64,000 bases of DNA from Blastococcus saxobsidens (GTDB lineage Bacteria; Actinomycetota; Actinomycetes; Mycobacteriales; Geodermatophilaceae). Position numbers and translations under genes: made by a program. Below, piece after piece: positions 1-9,038 of the stretch; within the stretch, counting starts at the first letter, position 1; every line of letters starts with the position of its first letter. The notes under the pieces are model-generated. The model ran no database searches. It was not told where the DNA came from and was given only the letters and a program-made list of their open reading frames with translations. Where the stretch lies: NCBI RefSeq assembly GCF_010682065.1, contig NZ_JAAGWG010000006.1:124001-188000 (forward strand). Reading direction: 5' to 3'.

Positions 1-249
1 CGCGGTGAGATCGATCTGGTTGGTGCCGATGCAGAACGCACCCACCGCGGACAGCGCCGGCCGGCGCGCCAGCACCTCCGCGGTCACCTGCGTCTTGGAC
101 CGGATGCCGAGCACGTCGACGCCGTCCAGCGCGGCGATCAGGTCGGCCTCGTCCAGCGCCCCGTGCAGCGACTCGACCTCGAAGCCCGCCGAGGACAGCA
201 GCTCGACCGCGACCGGGTCGATGTTCTCGAGCAGCAGAGCTCTGGGCAT
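1..249 (-). CDS. serA: D-3-phosphoglycerate dehydrogenase, N-terminal part (runs off the window)
   Basis: The first 83 codons lie here, reading leftwards off the window edge. The product oxidises 3-phosphoglycerate, the first step of serine synthesis in the cytoplasm. The visible part matches the N-terminal substrate-binding lobe of E. coli-type SerA: it opens MPRALLLENIDP, has the GIRSKTQVT stretch corresponding to the GLRSRTHLT region, and ends in FCIGTNQIDL, a strongly conserved SerA segment. The ATG at 249 follows no strong ribosome site. The NAD-binding domain and any ACT domain lie outside the window, so the subtype (short or long SerA) cannot be judged. Confidence 0.85.
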   Translation of the reverse strand, partial: MPRALLLENIDPVAVELLSSAGFEVESLHGALDEADLIAALDGVDVLGIRSKTQVTAEVLARRPALSAVGAFCIGTNQIDLTA

Positions 250-336
250 GTCGGGTCCGTCTCCCTCGGGTAGCCAGTCGCGGGCCATCCTCTCAGTCGC
301 GCCCCCGGCCCCGACCAGGCGTGGGGGCGACCGGCC

Positions 337-1674
337 TCAGCGCCCCTGCCCGGCCGGTGACGGCGGGCGGGTCGCGACGGCGTCGCGTACGGGGGCGGTG
401 AGGGTGTGCAGGGCCGCTCCCAACGTCGCGACGTCCTCCAGCGGGGTGGCCGAGCTGCAGCTCACGCGCACCGCGCCGGGCACCCGGTCGGTCCGGCCCG
501 ATCGGGCGTCGTCGTGGAACCGCGCCACCTCGTCCGGGCCGAGACCGAGCAGCCGGCCGAGGTAGGGGTGGGCGCAGAAGCACCCGCTGCGGACCCCGAT
601 GCCGTGCTCCCGGGCCAACCGCTCCGCGACGTCGGCGTGGTGCATGCCGTCGAGGACGAAGGTGGCCACGGGGAGGCGGTCGCCGGACACCGGGCCCAGG
701 CGGCGCAGCCCGGGAACGGTGGCCAGCTCGTCGTCCAGCGCGCGGACGAGTGCCTCCTCGTGGAGCCGGCGCCGCGCACCTGCGCTGAGGAGTTCCTCGG
801 CGGCGGCGGCGAGCGCCACGGCGCCGACGACGTTGGGCGTGCCCGCGTCGTCCCGGTCGGGGGTGTCGGCCCAGATGACCTCGTCGTGCGAGACCGCCTT
901 CACCGCTCCGCCCCCGACGAGGAAGGGCTCACCCTCGGCGAGCAGTCGCCGGTCGACGACCAGGCCGCTCGCCCCGAAGGGCGCGAACATCTTGTGGCCG
1001 GACCACACGAGCACGTCGATGCCGAGCGCGGTCATGTCCACCGGGCGGTGCGGCACCAGCTGCGCCCCGTCGACCACCACCAGCACGCCGCGCTGGCGCG
1101 CCGCCGCGGCGATCCCGGCGAGGTCGGGCAGCCAGCCGGTGACGTTGGACGCGCCGGACACCGCCAGCACGCGCGGGGTGGGGCGCTCGTCGAGGGCGGC
1201 GACCACGGCGGCGACGTCGTAGGTCCCGGACCGGTCGACGTCGACGATCCGCACCTGCGCGTGGCGCTGCCAGGGCAGCAGGTTGGCGTGGTGCTCGACC
1301 GCGGTGGTGACGACGACGTCGTCCCGGGTCAGACCGAGCCGGAAGGCGATCTGGTTGAGGCCCTCGGTGGTGTTGCGGGGGAACAGGGCCACGTGCGTCG
1401 CCGGATCGGCGCCCACGAAGCGGACGAGGGTCTCGCGGGCCTGCTCGTACCGGGCGCTGGAGTACTGCGACTTCGCCCCGGCCCCCCGGTGGACGCTGGA
1501 GTACCAGGGCAGGAAGTCCTGCACGGCGCGGACGACCGCCTCCGAGGGCGACGTGGTGGCCGCGGCGTCGAGGTCCACGTAGCGCCGGGGCTCCCCGGCG
1601 ACGGAGACCTGCAGGTCCGCGCCGACCAGTGGTTCCTGCCTGGCGGAGATCCCGGTTCCGAACAAGGACGTCAT
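337..1674 (-). CDS. Aminotransferase class V (cysteine-desulfurase-like PLP enzyme)
   Basis: A 445-residue fold-type I PLP enzyme of the class V/NifS-Csd group. The PLP lysine is in VWSGHKMFAPFG (about residue 233), preceded by the VVVDGAQLVPHRPVD segment that carries the cofactor-binding Asp and His. A cysteine-rich loop, RSGCFCAHPY, sits where SufS/Csd enzymes hold the persulfide cysteine, so sulfur or selenium transfer from cysteine is possible. No SUF or Isc genes are nearby, so the substrate is unknown. ATG at 1674 is chosen; an in-frame GTG at 1680 is possible. The gene is divergent from the metallo-hydrolase at 1964, and a 16-bp palindrome lies upstream at 1731. Confidence 0.8.
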   Translation of the reverse strand: MTSLFGTGISARQEPLVGADLQVSVAGEPRRYVDLDAAATTSPSEAVVRAVQDFLPWYSSVHRGAGAKSQYSSARYEQARETLVRFVGADPATHVALFPRNTTEGLNQIAFRLGLTRDDVVVTTAVEHHANLLPWQRHAQVRIVDVDRSGTYDVAAVVAALDERPTPRVLAVSGASNVTGWLPDLAGIAAAARQRGVLVVVDGAQLVPHRPVDMTALGIDVLVWSGHKMFAPFGASGLVVDRRLLAEGEPFLVGGGAVKAVSHDEVIWADTPDRDDAGTPNVVGAVALAAAAEELLSAGARRRLHEEALVRALDDELATVPGLRRLGPVSGDRLPVATFVLDGMHHADVAERLAREHGIGVRSGCFCAHPYLGRLLGLGPDEVARFHDDARSGRTDRVPGAVRVSCSSATPLEDVATLGAALHTLTAPVRDAVATRPPSPAGQGR

Positions 1675-1730
1675 GGTCACCGCACTCCCGTCACGACGCG
1701 TTACCGTCCGGTGACACTTCGCCAGCTTCT

Positions 1731-1746
1731 TACCGCCAAGGCGGTA
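1731..1746. promoter_or_regulatory. Palindrome upstream of the class V aminotransferase
   Basis: TACCGCC-AA-GGCGGTA is a perfect inverted repeat with 7-bp arms, 57 bp upstream of the aminotransferase ATG. It lies in the 289-bp divergent gap 1675-1963, which otherwise holds nothing I recognise. An operator is the natural reading, but no cognate regulator is adjacent. Confidence 0.35.
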
Positions 1747-1963
1747 CGACGGCGGACGACACCGCACGTCCTGGCATCGGGCCGGTGAACGTCGCCGACG
1801 GCCGGGGTGGCCGCGGCCGCTCTCCGCCCGGCGACCGCTCCGGAGGGGGTGCACCATGGGCGCCGGGCCCGTGAGCGACGCGATCCGGTCCCCCGGCAGC
1901 GGCTTCCCGGGCGGGGACCGCCCGCCACGGCCCGCCACGAGATCCCCACGGAGCGGAGCACCC

Positions 1964-2767
1964 ATGAAGGTCGGGGAGATCGACATCCACCCCATCGCCG
2001 ACGGCACCTTCCGGGCGAGCCCCGGCTACTTCGGCGACCACGTCACCGCGCACGGCCATGAGGACTTCTTCGACCGGCACGGGCAGGCGTGGATGCCGAT
2101 CGGCACGTTCCTCGTCCGGACCGGTTCCTCCGTGGTCCTGGTCGACACCGGCCTCGGGCCGGATCTGCACGACGACGGTCCCGAGCGGATGCTCGTCGGC
2201 GGGCAGCTGCCGGTGGGGCTGCGTGCCGCCGGGGTGCGCCCCGACGAGATCGACGTGGTCATCTGCACCCACCTGCACCTCGACCACTGCGGCTGGCTGT
2301 TCGACCTCGCCGGCCGGCCGGTCTTCCCGCGGGCCGACATCTGGTTCGGCGCGGCCGACTGGGAGCACTTCGTCCTCGATCCGCGCAGCAGGATGCTCGA
2401 CCACATCCGGCACGGTCTGCTGGGAACCGACGCCGCCCGGCTCCGCCTGGTCAGCCGCGACACCACCGTCGTCCCCGGGATCGACGTCACCATGACCCCG
2501 GGGCACACCCCCGGGCACCTGTCGGTCGTCGTCTCCTCCGGCGTGCACCGGGCGCTGCTGCTCGGCGACGCGATCACCTGCCCCCTGCAGCTGGAGGAAC
2601 CCACGTGGCACGCCATGGGCGACATCGACCCGCAGCTCGCCGCCCAGGTGCGCGAGCGGCTGTTCCGGGAGCTCGAGGGAGACACCACCTACGGGGCCGG
2701 CGCGCACTTCCCCGAGCTCCAGTTCGGCCGGGTCATGGCCGGCGAGATGCGCCGGTGGATCGGCTGA
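1964..2767 (+). CDS. MBL-fold metallo-hydrolase
   Basis: A 267-residue metallo-beta-lactamase-fold hydrolase. The metal-binding signature THLHLDHCG (HxHxDH) is at about residues 104-112, followed by MTPGHTPGHLSV (third ligand region), LLLGDAI (bridging Asp) and a late GAHFP histidine. This ligand set is the complete pattern of the lactonase/glyoxalase-II-like branch. No signal peptide is seen. Start ATG 1964 follows GGAGCGGAGC; the frame is open further upstream, but without better starts. The substrate cannot be told from the sequence. Quorum-quenching lactonases share this motif, as do many unrelated hydrolases. Confidence 0.85.
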   Translation: MKVGEIDIHPIADGTFRASPGYFGDHVTAHGHEDFFDRHGQAWMPIGTFLVRTGSSVVLVDTGLGPDLHDDGPERMLVGGQLPVGLRAAGVRPDEIDVVICTHLHLDHCGWLFDLAGRPVFPRADIWFGAADWEHFVLDPRSRMLDHIRHGLLGTDAARLRLVSRDTTVVPGIDVTMTPGHTPGHLSVVVSSGVHRALLLGDAITCPLQLEEPTWHAMGDIDPQLAAQVRERLFRELEGDTTYGAGAHFPELQFGRVMAGEMRRWIG

Positions 2768-2980
2768 CACGTCGGCCGGACGACGCGGGGTCGGGACCGC
2801 ACCGACCCGGACGCGCCGGGCGCACGGTCAACATCTGACGAACCGGACCAGTCCGTCTCGTCCTCGGTACACCTCGCGGGCGCAGCCACCTCCGCCTACC
2901 GTCGGTGACAGCACGGGCGCGCACCGTCGCCGGCGATGAGCCGGCTCCGCGACCCGAGAGTCCCCACCGAGGAGTTCGAC

Positions 2981-3355
2981 GTGCCCCTGACCCACCGCTC
3001 CCCCGCTCCTGTCCAGGCCCGTCCGGTCGCCTACGGCCAGCGCCCCGCCACCCGCTTCGCCGCCCAGCCGGTCCCCGCGGCCCGGGGCCCCGTGGGCGGG
3101 CACCCCGCCCCCGGCCGCCCGGCGCCCGGGCACCCGATGGGGGCTGTCCCGTCGATCCAGCGACCTGCTCCTCGCCCGACCGTCTCGTTCCTGACCGTCA
3201 CCGAGGTCGCGGCGATCATGCGGGTCTCGAAGATGACCGTGTACCGCCTCGTGCACGGCGGGGAACTGGCCGCGGTGCGTGTCGGCCGGTCCTTCCGGGT
3301 TCCCGAGCCGGCGGTGCGCGACTACCTGACCGGCGCCCGCACCGACGTCGCCTGA
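2981..3355 (+). CDS. Excisionase/BldC-type small DNA-binding protein
   Basis: The C-terminal 50 residues form a MerR-like winged HTH of the excisionase/BldC type (FLTVTEVAAIMRVSKMTVYR...GRSFRVPEPAVRDYL). They closely resemble a small mycobacterial protein of the Rv0500A type. The first 70 residues are Pro/Arg/Ala-rich and probably disordered. GTG at 2981 is preferred because GAGGAG lies 6 bp before it; an ATG at 2936 is in frame but has no such site. The gene stands alone. Proteins of this group act as small architectural or developmental regulators, and no phage genes here suggest a true excisionase. Confidence 0.75.
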   Translation: MPLTHRSPAPVQARPVAYGQRPATRFAAQPVPAARGPVGGHPAPGRPAPGHPMGAVPSIQRPAPRPTVSFLTVTEVAAIMRVSKMTVYRLVHGGELAAVRVGRSFRVPEPAVRDYLTGARTDVA

Positions 3356-3407
3356 CGCCTCCGCTCACCCGCGGCCGCGGGTCTCGCCCGAAGCGGGTCG
3401 GCAGTGG

Positions 3408-3764
3408 TCATCGAGGCGCGATGACCAGCTCTGCGACGAGATCGCCCGCCAGGGCGAAGCGGTAGGCGAGGTCCACGGCCCCACCCGGGAAGTTCCCCTC
3501 CAGGTGGTTGACCGCCACCCAGTGCTCCTCGTCGATCCGCTCGGCTCCGGTCAGCTCGGTGGTGTAGCTGAACTCCGAGCCCGAGTGCCGGAGGAAGCCG
3601 AGGATCTCCTCGGTCCCGCGGAAGGTGCGCCCCTCGTCGGTCACCACGGCGTCGGGGGTGAAGGCGCCGATGGCGGTGTCGGCGTCACGAGCGGTGTGCG
3701 CGGCGAGGAAGCCCTGGATGAGGGCCGGGAGCCGGCTGGGCTGGATCGTGGTCGGGATCGTCAT
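3408..3764 (-). CDS. SnoaL/NTF2-like protein
   Basis: A 118-residue single-domain protein of the SnoaL/NTF2-like alpha+beta barrel family. The usual elements are present: an N-terminal helix (LPALIQGFLAAHTARD), a DAVVTDEGRTFRGTEEILGFL segment and a C-terminal sheet. Such proteins are small isomerases, hydrolases or ligand binders, and function cannot be predicted from fold alone. It is divergent from the MerR gene at 3843 and shares the 78-bp gap holding the MerR-type palindrome, so MerR control is likely. Confidence 0.75.
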   Translation of the reverse strand: MTIPTTIQPSRLPALIQGFLAAHTARDADTAIGAFTPDAVVTDEGRTFRGTEEILGFLRHSGSEFSYTTELTGAERIDEEHWVAVNHLEGNFPGGAVDLAYRFALAGDLVAELVIAPR

Positions 3765-3805
3765 GCCCCGACCGTGGGCCGTCCCGCCGCGGGAGGGTCA
3801 AGCGC

Positions 3806-3836
3806 TGGACCCTCTCCCGGGGAGAGGGTGCAGAGT
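3806..3836 (+). promoter_or_regulatory. MerR-type promoter/operator
   Basis: A perfect 21-bp palindrome with 10-bp arms (ACCCTCTCCC-G-GGGAGAGGGT, 3809-3829) sits between a possible -35 TGGACC (3806) and a -10 CAGAGT (3831). The 19-bp spacer is the long spacer typical of MerR-activated promoters. The -10 ends 6 nt before the GTG at 3843, so the transcript would be leaderless and autoregulated. Confidence 0.65.
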
Positions 3837-3842
3837 GCACCC

Positions 3843-4640
3843 GTGCTGTCGATCGGGGAGTTCTCGCGGCTGACCCACCTCAGCGTCCGCACGCTGCGCC
3901 GCTACCACGACGCCGGCCTGCTCGAGCCCGAGGACGTGGACCCCGTGACGGGCTACCGCTACTACGGCGGGGAGCAGATCCCGACCGCGCAGGTCATCCA
4001 CCGGCTGCGCGAGCTCGACGTCCCGCTGCCCGACGTCCGGCGCATCCTGGACTCCCCCGACCCGGGGACGCGTGCCGCCCTCGTCGCCGATCACCTGCAA
4101 CGGCTGGAGTCCGAGCTCGACCGGACCCGCACCGCGGTCGCCTCGCTGCGCCGGCTGCTGCACCCCGAGCCGGCGACGCTGGACGTCGAGCTGCGGGCGG
4201 TGCCGGCGACTCCGGTGGCCGCCGTGGAGGACGACGTCGACCTCGACTCCGTCCTCACCTGGTACGCCGGCGCCATGGCCGAACTGGACGCCGCGGTGCC
4301 CGACCCGACCGGGCCACCGGGCGGCCTGTACGACAACGCGCTGTTCGAGGCCGGCCGCGGGCACGTGCTGGTGTACCGGGCGACGGACCAGCCACCGCGC
4401 AGCGGTCGGGTGCATGCCGCGACCCTGCCGGCCGTCGAGCTGGCCGTCACCACCCACGTCGGTGGGCACGACGACATCGACGTCACCTACGGCGAGCTCG
4501 GCGCGTGGGTGGTCGCCAACGCGCTCGTGGTGAGCGGGCCGGTACGGGAGACGTACCTGGTCGGTCCCCGCGACACGGCCGACCCGGCGGCGTGGCGCAC
4601 CGAGATCGGCTGGCCGGTCTTCCGGGTGGCCCCGCACTGA
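3843..4640 (+). CDS. MerR-family regulator with GyrI-like effector domain
   Basis: A 265-residue transcription regulator. Residues 1-70 are a MerR winged HTH (LSIGEFSRLTHLSVRTLRRYHDAGLLEP...GYRYY), followed by a dimerisation helix rich in Glu and Arg and then a GyrI/AraC-type effector-binding domain (VELRAVPATPVAAVEDDV...WRTEIGWPVFRV). This architecture matches BmrR/TipA-like drug-responsive regulators. The GTG at 3843 has no ribosome site but lies 7 nt from a -10-like hexamer in a MerR-type promoter, so a leaderless start is proposed. The likely target is its own promoter and possibly the divergent SnoaL-like gene. Confidence 0.85.
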   Translation: MLSIGEFSRLTHLSVRTLRRYHDAGLLEPEDVDPVTGYRYYGGEQIPTAQVIHRLRELDVPLPDVRRILDSPDPGTRAALVADHLQRLESELDRTRTAVASLRRLLHPEPATLDVELRAVPATPVAAVEDDVDLDSVLTWYAGAMAELDAAVPDPTGPPGGLYDNALFEAGRGHVLVYRATDQPPRSGRVHAATLPAVELAVTTHVGGHDDIDVTYGELGAWVVANALVVSGPVRETYLVGPRDTADPAAWRTEIGWPVFRVAPH

Positions 4641-4743
4641 CCTGACGGGGACCCAGGTGGGCTGGTGCTCCCCGGGCGGTCCGTGGGCCGTCCCGCAGCG
4701 GTGAGTACGTCGTCGCGCTCAGCAGGGGGCCCGTTCCGGGCCG

Positions 4744-5837
4744 TCACGCCCCCGGTGCCGGGAACACCACCCGCACGCACAGCCCGCCCGCCGACGGGGC
4801 GGAGAGCTCCAGGGTTGCGCCGTGGACCTGGGCCACCCGGGCCACGATCGCCAGCCCGAGCCCGCTCCCGCCCGGCCCCGGGTCGTGCCCTCCGGAGCTC
4901 CGGCCGGTCGTCCGCGCGTCGACCCGGACGAAGGGCTCGGTGAGCGTGGCCAGCAGGTGCGCCGGGACCACCGGGCCGGTGTTGACCACCCGCAGCTCGG
5001 CCCGGCCGTCGGAGGTCGAGCCGGTGGCGACGTGGACGGAGCCGCCCGCGCCGATGTTGTGGCGCAGCCCGTTGACCACCAGGTTGGTCACCAGCTGCCG
5101 GACCAGGGGCTCGACACCGTCGAGGTCGCCCTCGCCCAGGTCGGCGGAGAGGGTCGGCCCGCCGTGGTCGGCCAGCGGGCTCAGATCCGAGACGACACCG
5201 GCGGTGAGCTCGGCCAGGTCCACCGGGGTGCGGGGCGGGGTCCGGCCCTGGTCGAGGGCGGCCAGCGCGAGCAGCGCCTCCACGGTCTCGGTGCCGCGGC
5301 GGTTGGTCTCGTCGAGCCGGCGCAGCAGCCGGCCGACGTCCACGCCGGCCGGATCGGCGAGCGCCACGTCGAGCATCGCCCGTTCGACCGCGTAGGGGGT
5401 GCGCAGTTCGTGGGAGGCGTTCGCGGCGAACCGGCGGTGCTCGTCGAGGGAGGCCTGGAGCCGGTCGAGCATGGTGTCGAAGGTGTCCGCGAGTTCCCGG
5501 AACTCGTCGCGGGTGCCGTCCAGGCGCACCCGGTGCTCCAGCGAGCCACCCGCGACCTGCTGGGCGACGGCATGGATGTGGGTCAGCGGGCGGAGCATGT
5601 GGCCGGCCAGGAGCCAGCCACCGACCAGCCCGATCACCGCGAGCACGGCGAGCACCACCTGCAGCTTCGGCAGCAGGGCATCGATGAGGTCGCTCCGGTC
5701 CGGGACCGGAGCACCGACGTCGTCGTAGAGGTTTCCCTCGGGGACGAAGCGCAGCACGTACCAGAGCAGCGCGATGGTTCCCATGCCGGCGACGACGAGG
5801 AAGCCGGCGTAGCTGAGGGTCAGCCGCAGCCGGGCAC

Positions 5838-5841
<4 letters not shown>
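4744..5841 (-). CDS. Sensor histidine kinase
   Basis: A 365-residue membrane sensor kinase. It has two membrane segments (about residues 8-30 and 55-80) with a short extracytoplasmic loop of some 25 residues, then HAMP, HisKA with the phospho-acceptor in NASHELRTP, and an HATPase_c domain (N box TNLVVNGLRHN, G box GGSGLGLAIV). The GTG at 5841 overlaps the regulator stop by 4 bp (GTGA), showing translational coupling. The tiny sensor loop suggests that it senses the membrane or works with a partner. The 103-bp gap to the convergent merR gene holds no recognisable feature. Confidence 0.9.
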
Positions 5842-6539
<698 letters not shown>

Positions 6540-6561
6540 GGGGCGAGGGTAGGGATGCCGA

Positions 6562-6579
6562 CGTATCGGCGGCGTATCG
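6562..6579. promoter_or_regulatory. Tandem 7-bp repeats, possible OmpR-type site
   Basis: CGTATCG occurs at 6562-6568 and again at 6573-6579, an 11-bp step (one helical turn) as expected for head-to-tail OmpR/PhoB-class dimers. It lies 23 bp upstream of the response-regulator ATG, which suggests autoregulation. Confidence 0.4.
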
Positions 6580-6687
6580 CCGCGCCCTCCCGGGGGACGG
6601 GCGAGCGGCCGGCGACGCTCGTGCGCCTCTGCGGCGAGCTGCCGGGCCGCGACGACGCTGGCCGGCTCGCGGGTGGCCGTCACGCGG

Positions 6688-7776
6688 TCAGCCGACGCTG
6701 GGGTCGGTGGACGGCGCGGGGCACCGGCCGCCGCGCTCGACGGCGAGCTCGAAGTGCCACATCTCGTTGCCGTAGGTCTGGCACAGTCCGTAGTCCGACC
6801 CGTGCTGGGCCAGCCAGCTCATGGCGTCCGTGGGGCCGATGTCGACCGCGTCGCCGGTGACGTGGGCGGACTCGTCGGGGCGGAGCACCCATTCCCGGGC
6901 CGCCTCGGGGCTGCCGTACCGGTCCACCGCGGCGTCGAAGAGCGCCTGCTGGTAGGCGGCGCTGCGCCATCCGCTGGACACGTGGAAGTCGACGCCGTCG
7001 GCGGTCGCGTCCCGGGCGGCGTCCTGCACGGCGGTGCGCAGCGCGCGGTCCAGGCCGGTGATGGCCGGGACGTCGGCGAACGCCGAGAGCTCCTCGCCGT
7101 CGGCGACGTGCCCGTTCTCGGCGGTCATGACCTCACCGGTCGCGGCGTTCAGCGGCGGTGCGTCGGCGCCGCGGACCGGCCCGGGAGAACCGGCCGACGA
7201 GCACCCGGCCACCCCGGCGACGAGCACGGGCGCGGCGACCAGCGCGGCGAGGTGCCACCGGCGGGGACGGCGCGCCCGGCCCCGGCGCCGGGCGGTCCGC
7301 CGCGATGCCACCCGGCACAGGGTGGCGAGCGCGACCCCTCCGACCGTGCCCGCCGTGTTGGCCGCCACGTCGACGAGGTCGGGCACGCGCCCGGGCAGCA
7401 CGGTCTGCGCCAGCTCGATCCCCAGAGACAGCGCGGTCCCCAGCGCCAAGGGCAGTGCGGGGCCGGAGCGCCGCAGGACGAGGACGGCCAGCGCACCCAC
7501 GGGGACGAAGAGCAGCGCGTTCGCCACGGCCTCGACCTGGGCCCGGTGCACGGTGCCCGGCCACGGCGCGGCCAGCGCCTCGACCCCGGCCACCGCGGCG
7601 CGCCGGGCGTCGGCGACGAACTCCGCCGGCCCGAGCGTGATGCACCCGACTCCGAGCAGCACGGCGAGCGCGACCGGGAGGAGCACCCCCGATCGCCCGG
7701 GGACCGGCGAGTCGGGGACGGCGGCCTGCGCTGTCCTCCTCGCCCGGGCGGCGGACGGGTGGCGCGTGCTGGTCAT
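6688..7776 (-). CDS. VanZ-VanY fusion: membrane VanZ domain plus D,D-carboxypeptidase domain
   Basis: A 362-residue fusion. Residues about 25-165 form a VanZ domain with several membrane segments and the family pattern NALLFVPVG...GIELAQ...RVPDLVDVAANTAG. An arginine-rich stretch and a hydrophobic segment ending VAGVAGCSS follow, which looks like a lipoprotein signal with lipobox. The C-terminal 150 residues are a VanY/peptidase M15B domain with zinc ligands in SAHVTGDAVDIG and the catalytic ENMWH-like motif EMWHFEL. ATG 7776 is preceded by GGGGAGGAG. The VanY part should trim terminal D-Ala from peptidoglycan precursors outside the membrane. No vanHAX genes are present, so glycopeptide resistance is not implied. 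Confidence 0.82.
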   Translation of the reverse strand: MTSTRHPSAARARRTAQAAVPDSPVPGRSGVLLPVALAVLLGVGCITLGPAEFVADARRAAVAGVEALAAPWPGTVHRAQVEAVANALLFVPVGALAVLVLRRSGPALPLALGTALSLGIELAQTVLPGRVPDLVDVAANTAGTVGGVALATLCRVASRRTARRRGRARRPRRWHLAALVAAPVLVAGVAGCSSAGSPGPVRGADAPPLNAATGEVMTAENGHVADGEELSAFADVPAITGLDRALRTAVQDAARDATADGVDFHVSSGWRSAAYQQALFDAAVDRYGSPEAAREWVLRPDESAHVTGDAVDIGPTDAMSWLAQHGSDYGLCQTYGNEMWHFELAVERGGRCPAPSTDPSVG

Positions 7777-7970
7777 GGGGAACTCCTCCCCGCTCGGCGG
7801 AGCCGGTGCGGCAGACGGAACTGGCGGACGGGTGCCAGTGCACGCGGCCGGCGGTTGCACCGGCGTCTCCGATTCCGCATACGCCCACGACATCCCCGGG
7901 CCGCACCGGGCGTGGAGCCACTGCCCCACGGCAGCGCCGGACCGTGGACGTGAGGCCTGTTTTCCCGGGC

Positions 7971-7997
7971 GTGGTGTCAACCAGAGGTTGACACCAC
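7971..7997. promoter_or_regulatory. 27-bp perfect inverted repeat overlapping a -35 element
   Basis: GTGGTGTCAACC-AGA-GGTTGACACCAC has 12-bp perfect arms. Its right arm contains TTGACA (7988-7993), which pairs with TGACAT (8012-8017) at 18 bp to form a promoter ending 6 nt before the ATG at 8024. The repeat is therefore placed as an operator for a leaderless transcript. Confidence 0.6.
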
Positions 7998-8023
7998 CCG
8001 GCAGAGCCCTGTGACATGAGGGC

Positions 8024-8377
8024 ATGCGCCATCACCTGCCGACGGCCGCCGTCGCTGCCGCTGTCACCGTCGCGGTGGGGCTGCTCACCGACGCGGGATG
8101 GCCCGGCTTCGTCATCGGCGCGGGGCTCGCGCTGGCCCTGTGGATCATGCTCTTCCTGGGCCCGTTCGAGGCCACGCAGCGCGGTGCTGCCCCGTGGGCG
8201 ACGTACGCGGGGGCGGCCGTGCTCGCGGTCGCGCTCGGCTACGCGTTCTTCCGGCTCGGGAACGGCAACGGCGCTTGGTGGGCACCGGCGTTCATCATGG
8301 CCGGGGTGATCATGGCCCGGACCTCGCCCGGTGCCGGCGAGACCGACAGGTCAGGGGCGACCGACGACCGGGGATGA
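8024..8377 (+). CDS. Small integral membrane protein
   Basis: A 117-residue protein with three to four hydrophobic segments (roughly residues 7-25, 28-47, 58-77 and 84-99) and a polar tail. I do not recognise a family. It has no ribosome site; transcription appears to begin at or near the ATG from the promoter at 7988-8017. Its 3' end overlaps the next gene by 47 nt if the GTG at 8331 is the start of that gene, so the two are probably co-expressed. The large palindromic operator upstream suggests regulated expression. Confidence 0.7.
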   Translation: MRHHLPTAAVAAAVTVAVGLLTDAGWPGFVIGAGLALALWIMLFLGPFEATQRGAAPWATYAGAAVLAVALGYAFFRLGNGNGAWWAPAFIMAGVIMARTSPGAGETDRSGATDDRG

Positions 8378-8948
8378 GGCCGGCCTCGACGACGTCGCCA
8401 TCGCCCAGCAGCGGCTCGAGCAGGCGCGGGCCGACCTGCAGGCAGCTGTCGCCCGGGCGCACGCGAGCGGCCACACGTGGAGCGAGCTCGGCAGGGTCCT
8501 GGGCATCACCCGGCAGGCGGCGTTCAAGCGGTTCGGGTCGCCTCGCGACCCGCGGACAGGAGGAACCATGCGCCCGGCGACGACGACCGACGACGTGGCC
8601 GCGCTGACCGAACGGGTCTTCCGCCTGGTCGACGCCGGCGACCACGACACGTTGCGCACCCTCATGACCGAGGAGACCGCCGCAGTCCTGACCGCCGACC
8701 TGGTGCTCGGCACCTGGGCGCGGGCGGTGGCCGACACCGGCAACCTCATGGGCTGCCGCGGGACCGGGGTCGAGCTGCTCGACGGCACGCCGGTGGAGGC
8801 CGGCGAGACGGTGCTCGGCTCGCTCGTCGGCCACACGGTGCTGGAGTGCGAGGCCGGGCACTGGCTCGGCCGCGTCGCGCTCGACCCCGAGCGCCGCATC
8901 GTCGGACTGCTCGTCGTGCCGCCCGACCACGGCGAGCTGCCGTTCTAG
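8331..8948 (+). CDS. HTH protein with DUF3887-like C-terminal domain
   Basis: A 205-residue protein. Residues about 20-65 contain a helical segment and an HTH (HTWSELGRVLGITRQAAFKRFG) of a kind common in small actinobacterial proteins. After a linker, residues 85-205 match the DUF3887-like pattern (ALTERVFRLVDAGDHDTLRTLMTE... ). The only plausible start is the GTG at 8331, inside the preceding membrane-protein gene; the ATG that overlaps that gene's stop is in another frame. The pairing of a membrane protein with a DNA-binding protein suggests a sensor/regulator pair, but that is inference. Confidence 0.65.
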   Translation: MPARPTGQGRPTTGDEAGLDDVAIAQQRLEQARADLQAAVARAHASGHTWSELGRVLGITRQAAFKRFGSPRDPRTGGTMRPATTTDDVAALTERVFRLVDAGDHDTLRTLMTEETAAVLTADLVLGTWARAVADTGNLMGCRGTGVELLDGTPVEAGETVLGSLVGHTVLECEAGHWLGRVALDPERRIVGLLVVPPDHGELPF

Positions 8949-9038
8949 GCCTGCTCACAGGACCTCGAGGGCGGCATCGGCTCACCCCCGCCGTCCCGTC
9001 GGGTGATCACCACCCCTGGCACGAGGGCGCCGGCGGGC

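Noticed and set aside
2981-3355. Phage excisionase
   Set aside because: The HTH type is excisionase-like, but there is no integrase or phage gene nearby; BldC/Rv0500A-like regulators fit better.
6688-7776. Glycopeptide resistance cluster
   Set aside because: Only VanZ and VanY domains are present; VanH, VanA/B and VanX are absent, and the neighbouring two-component genes are not of clear VanRS type.
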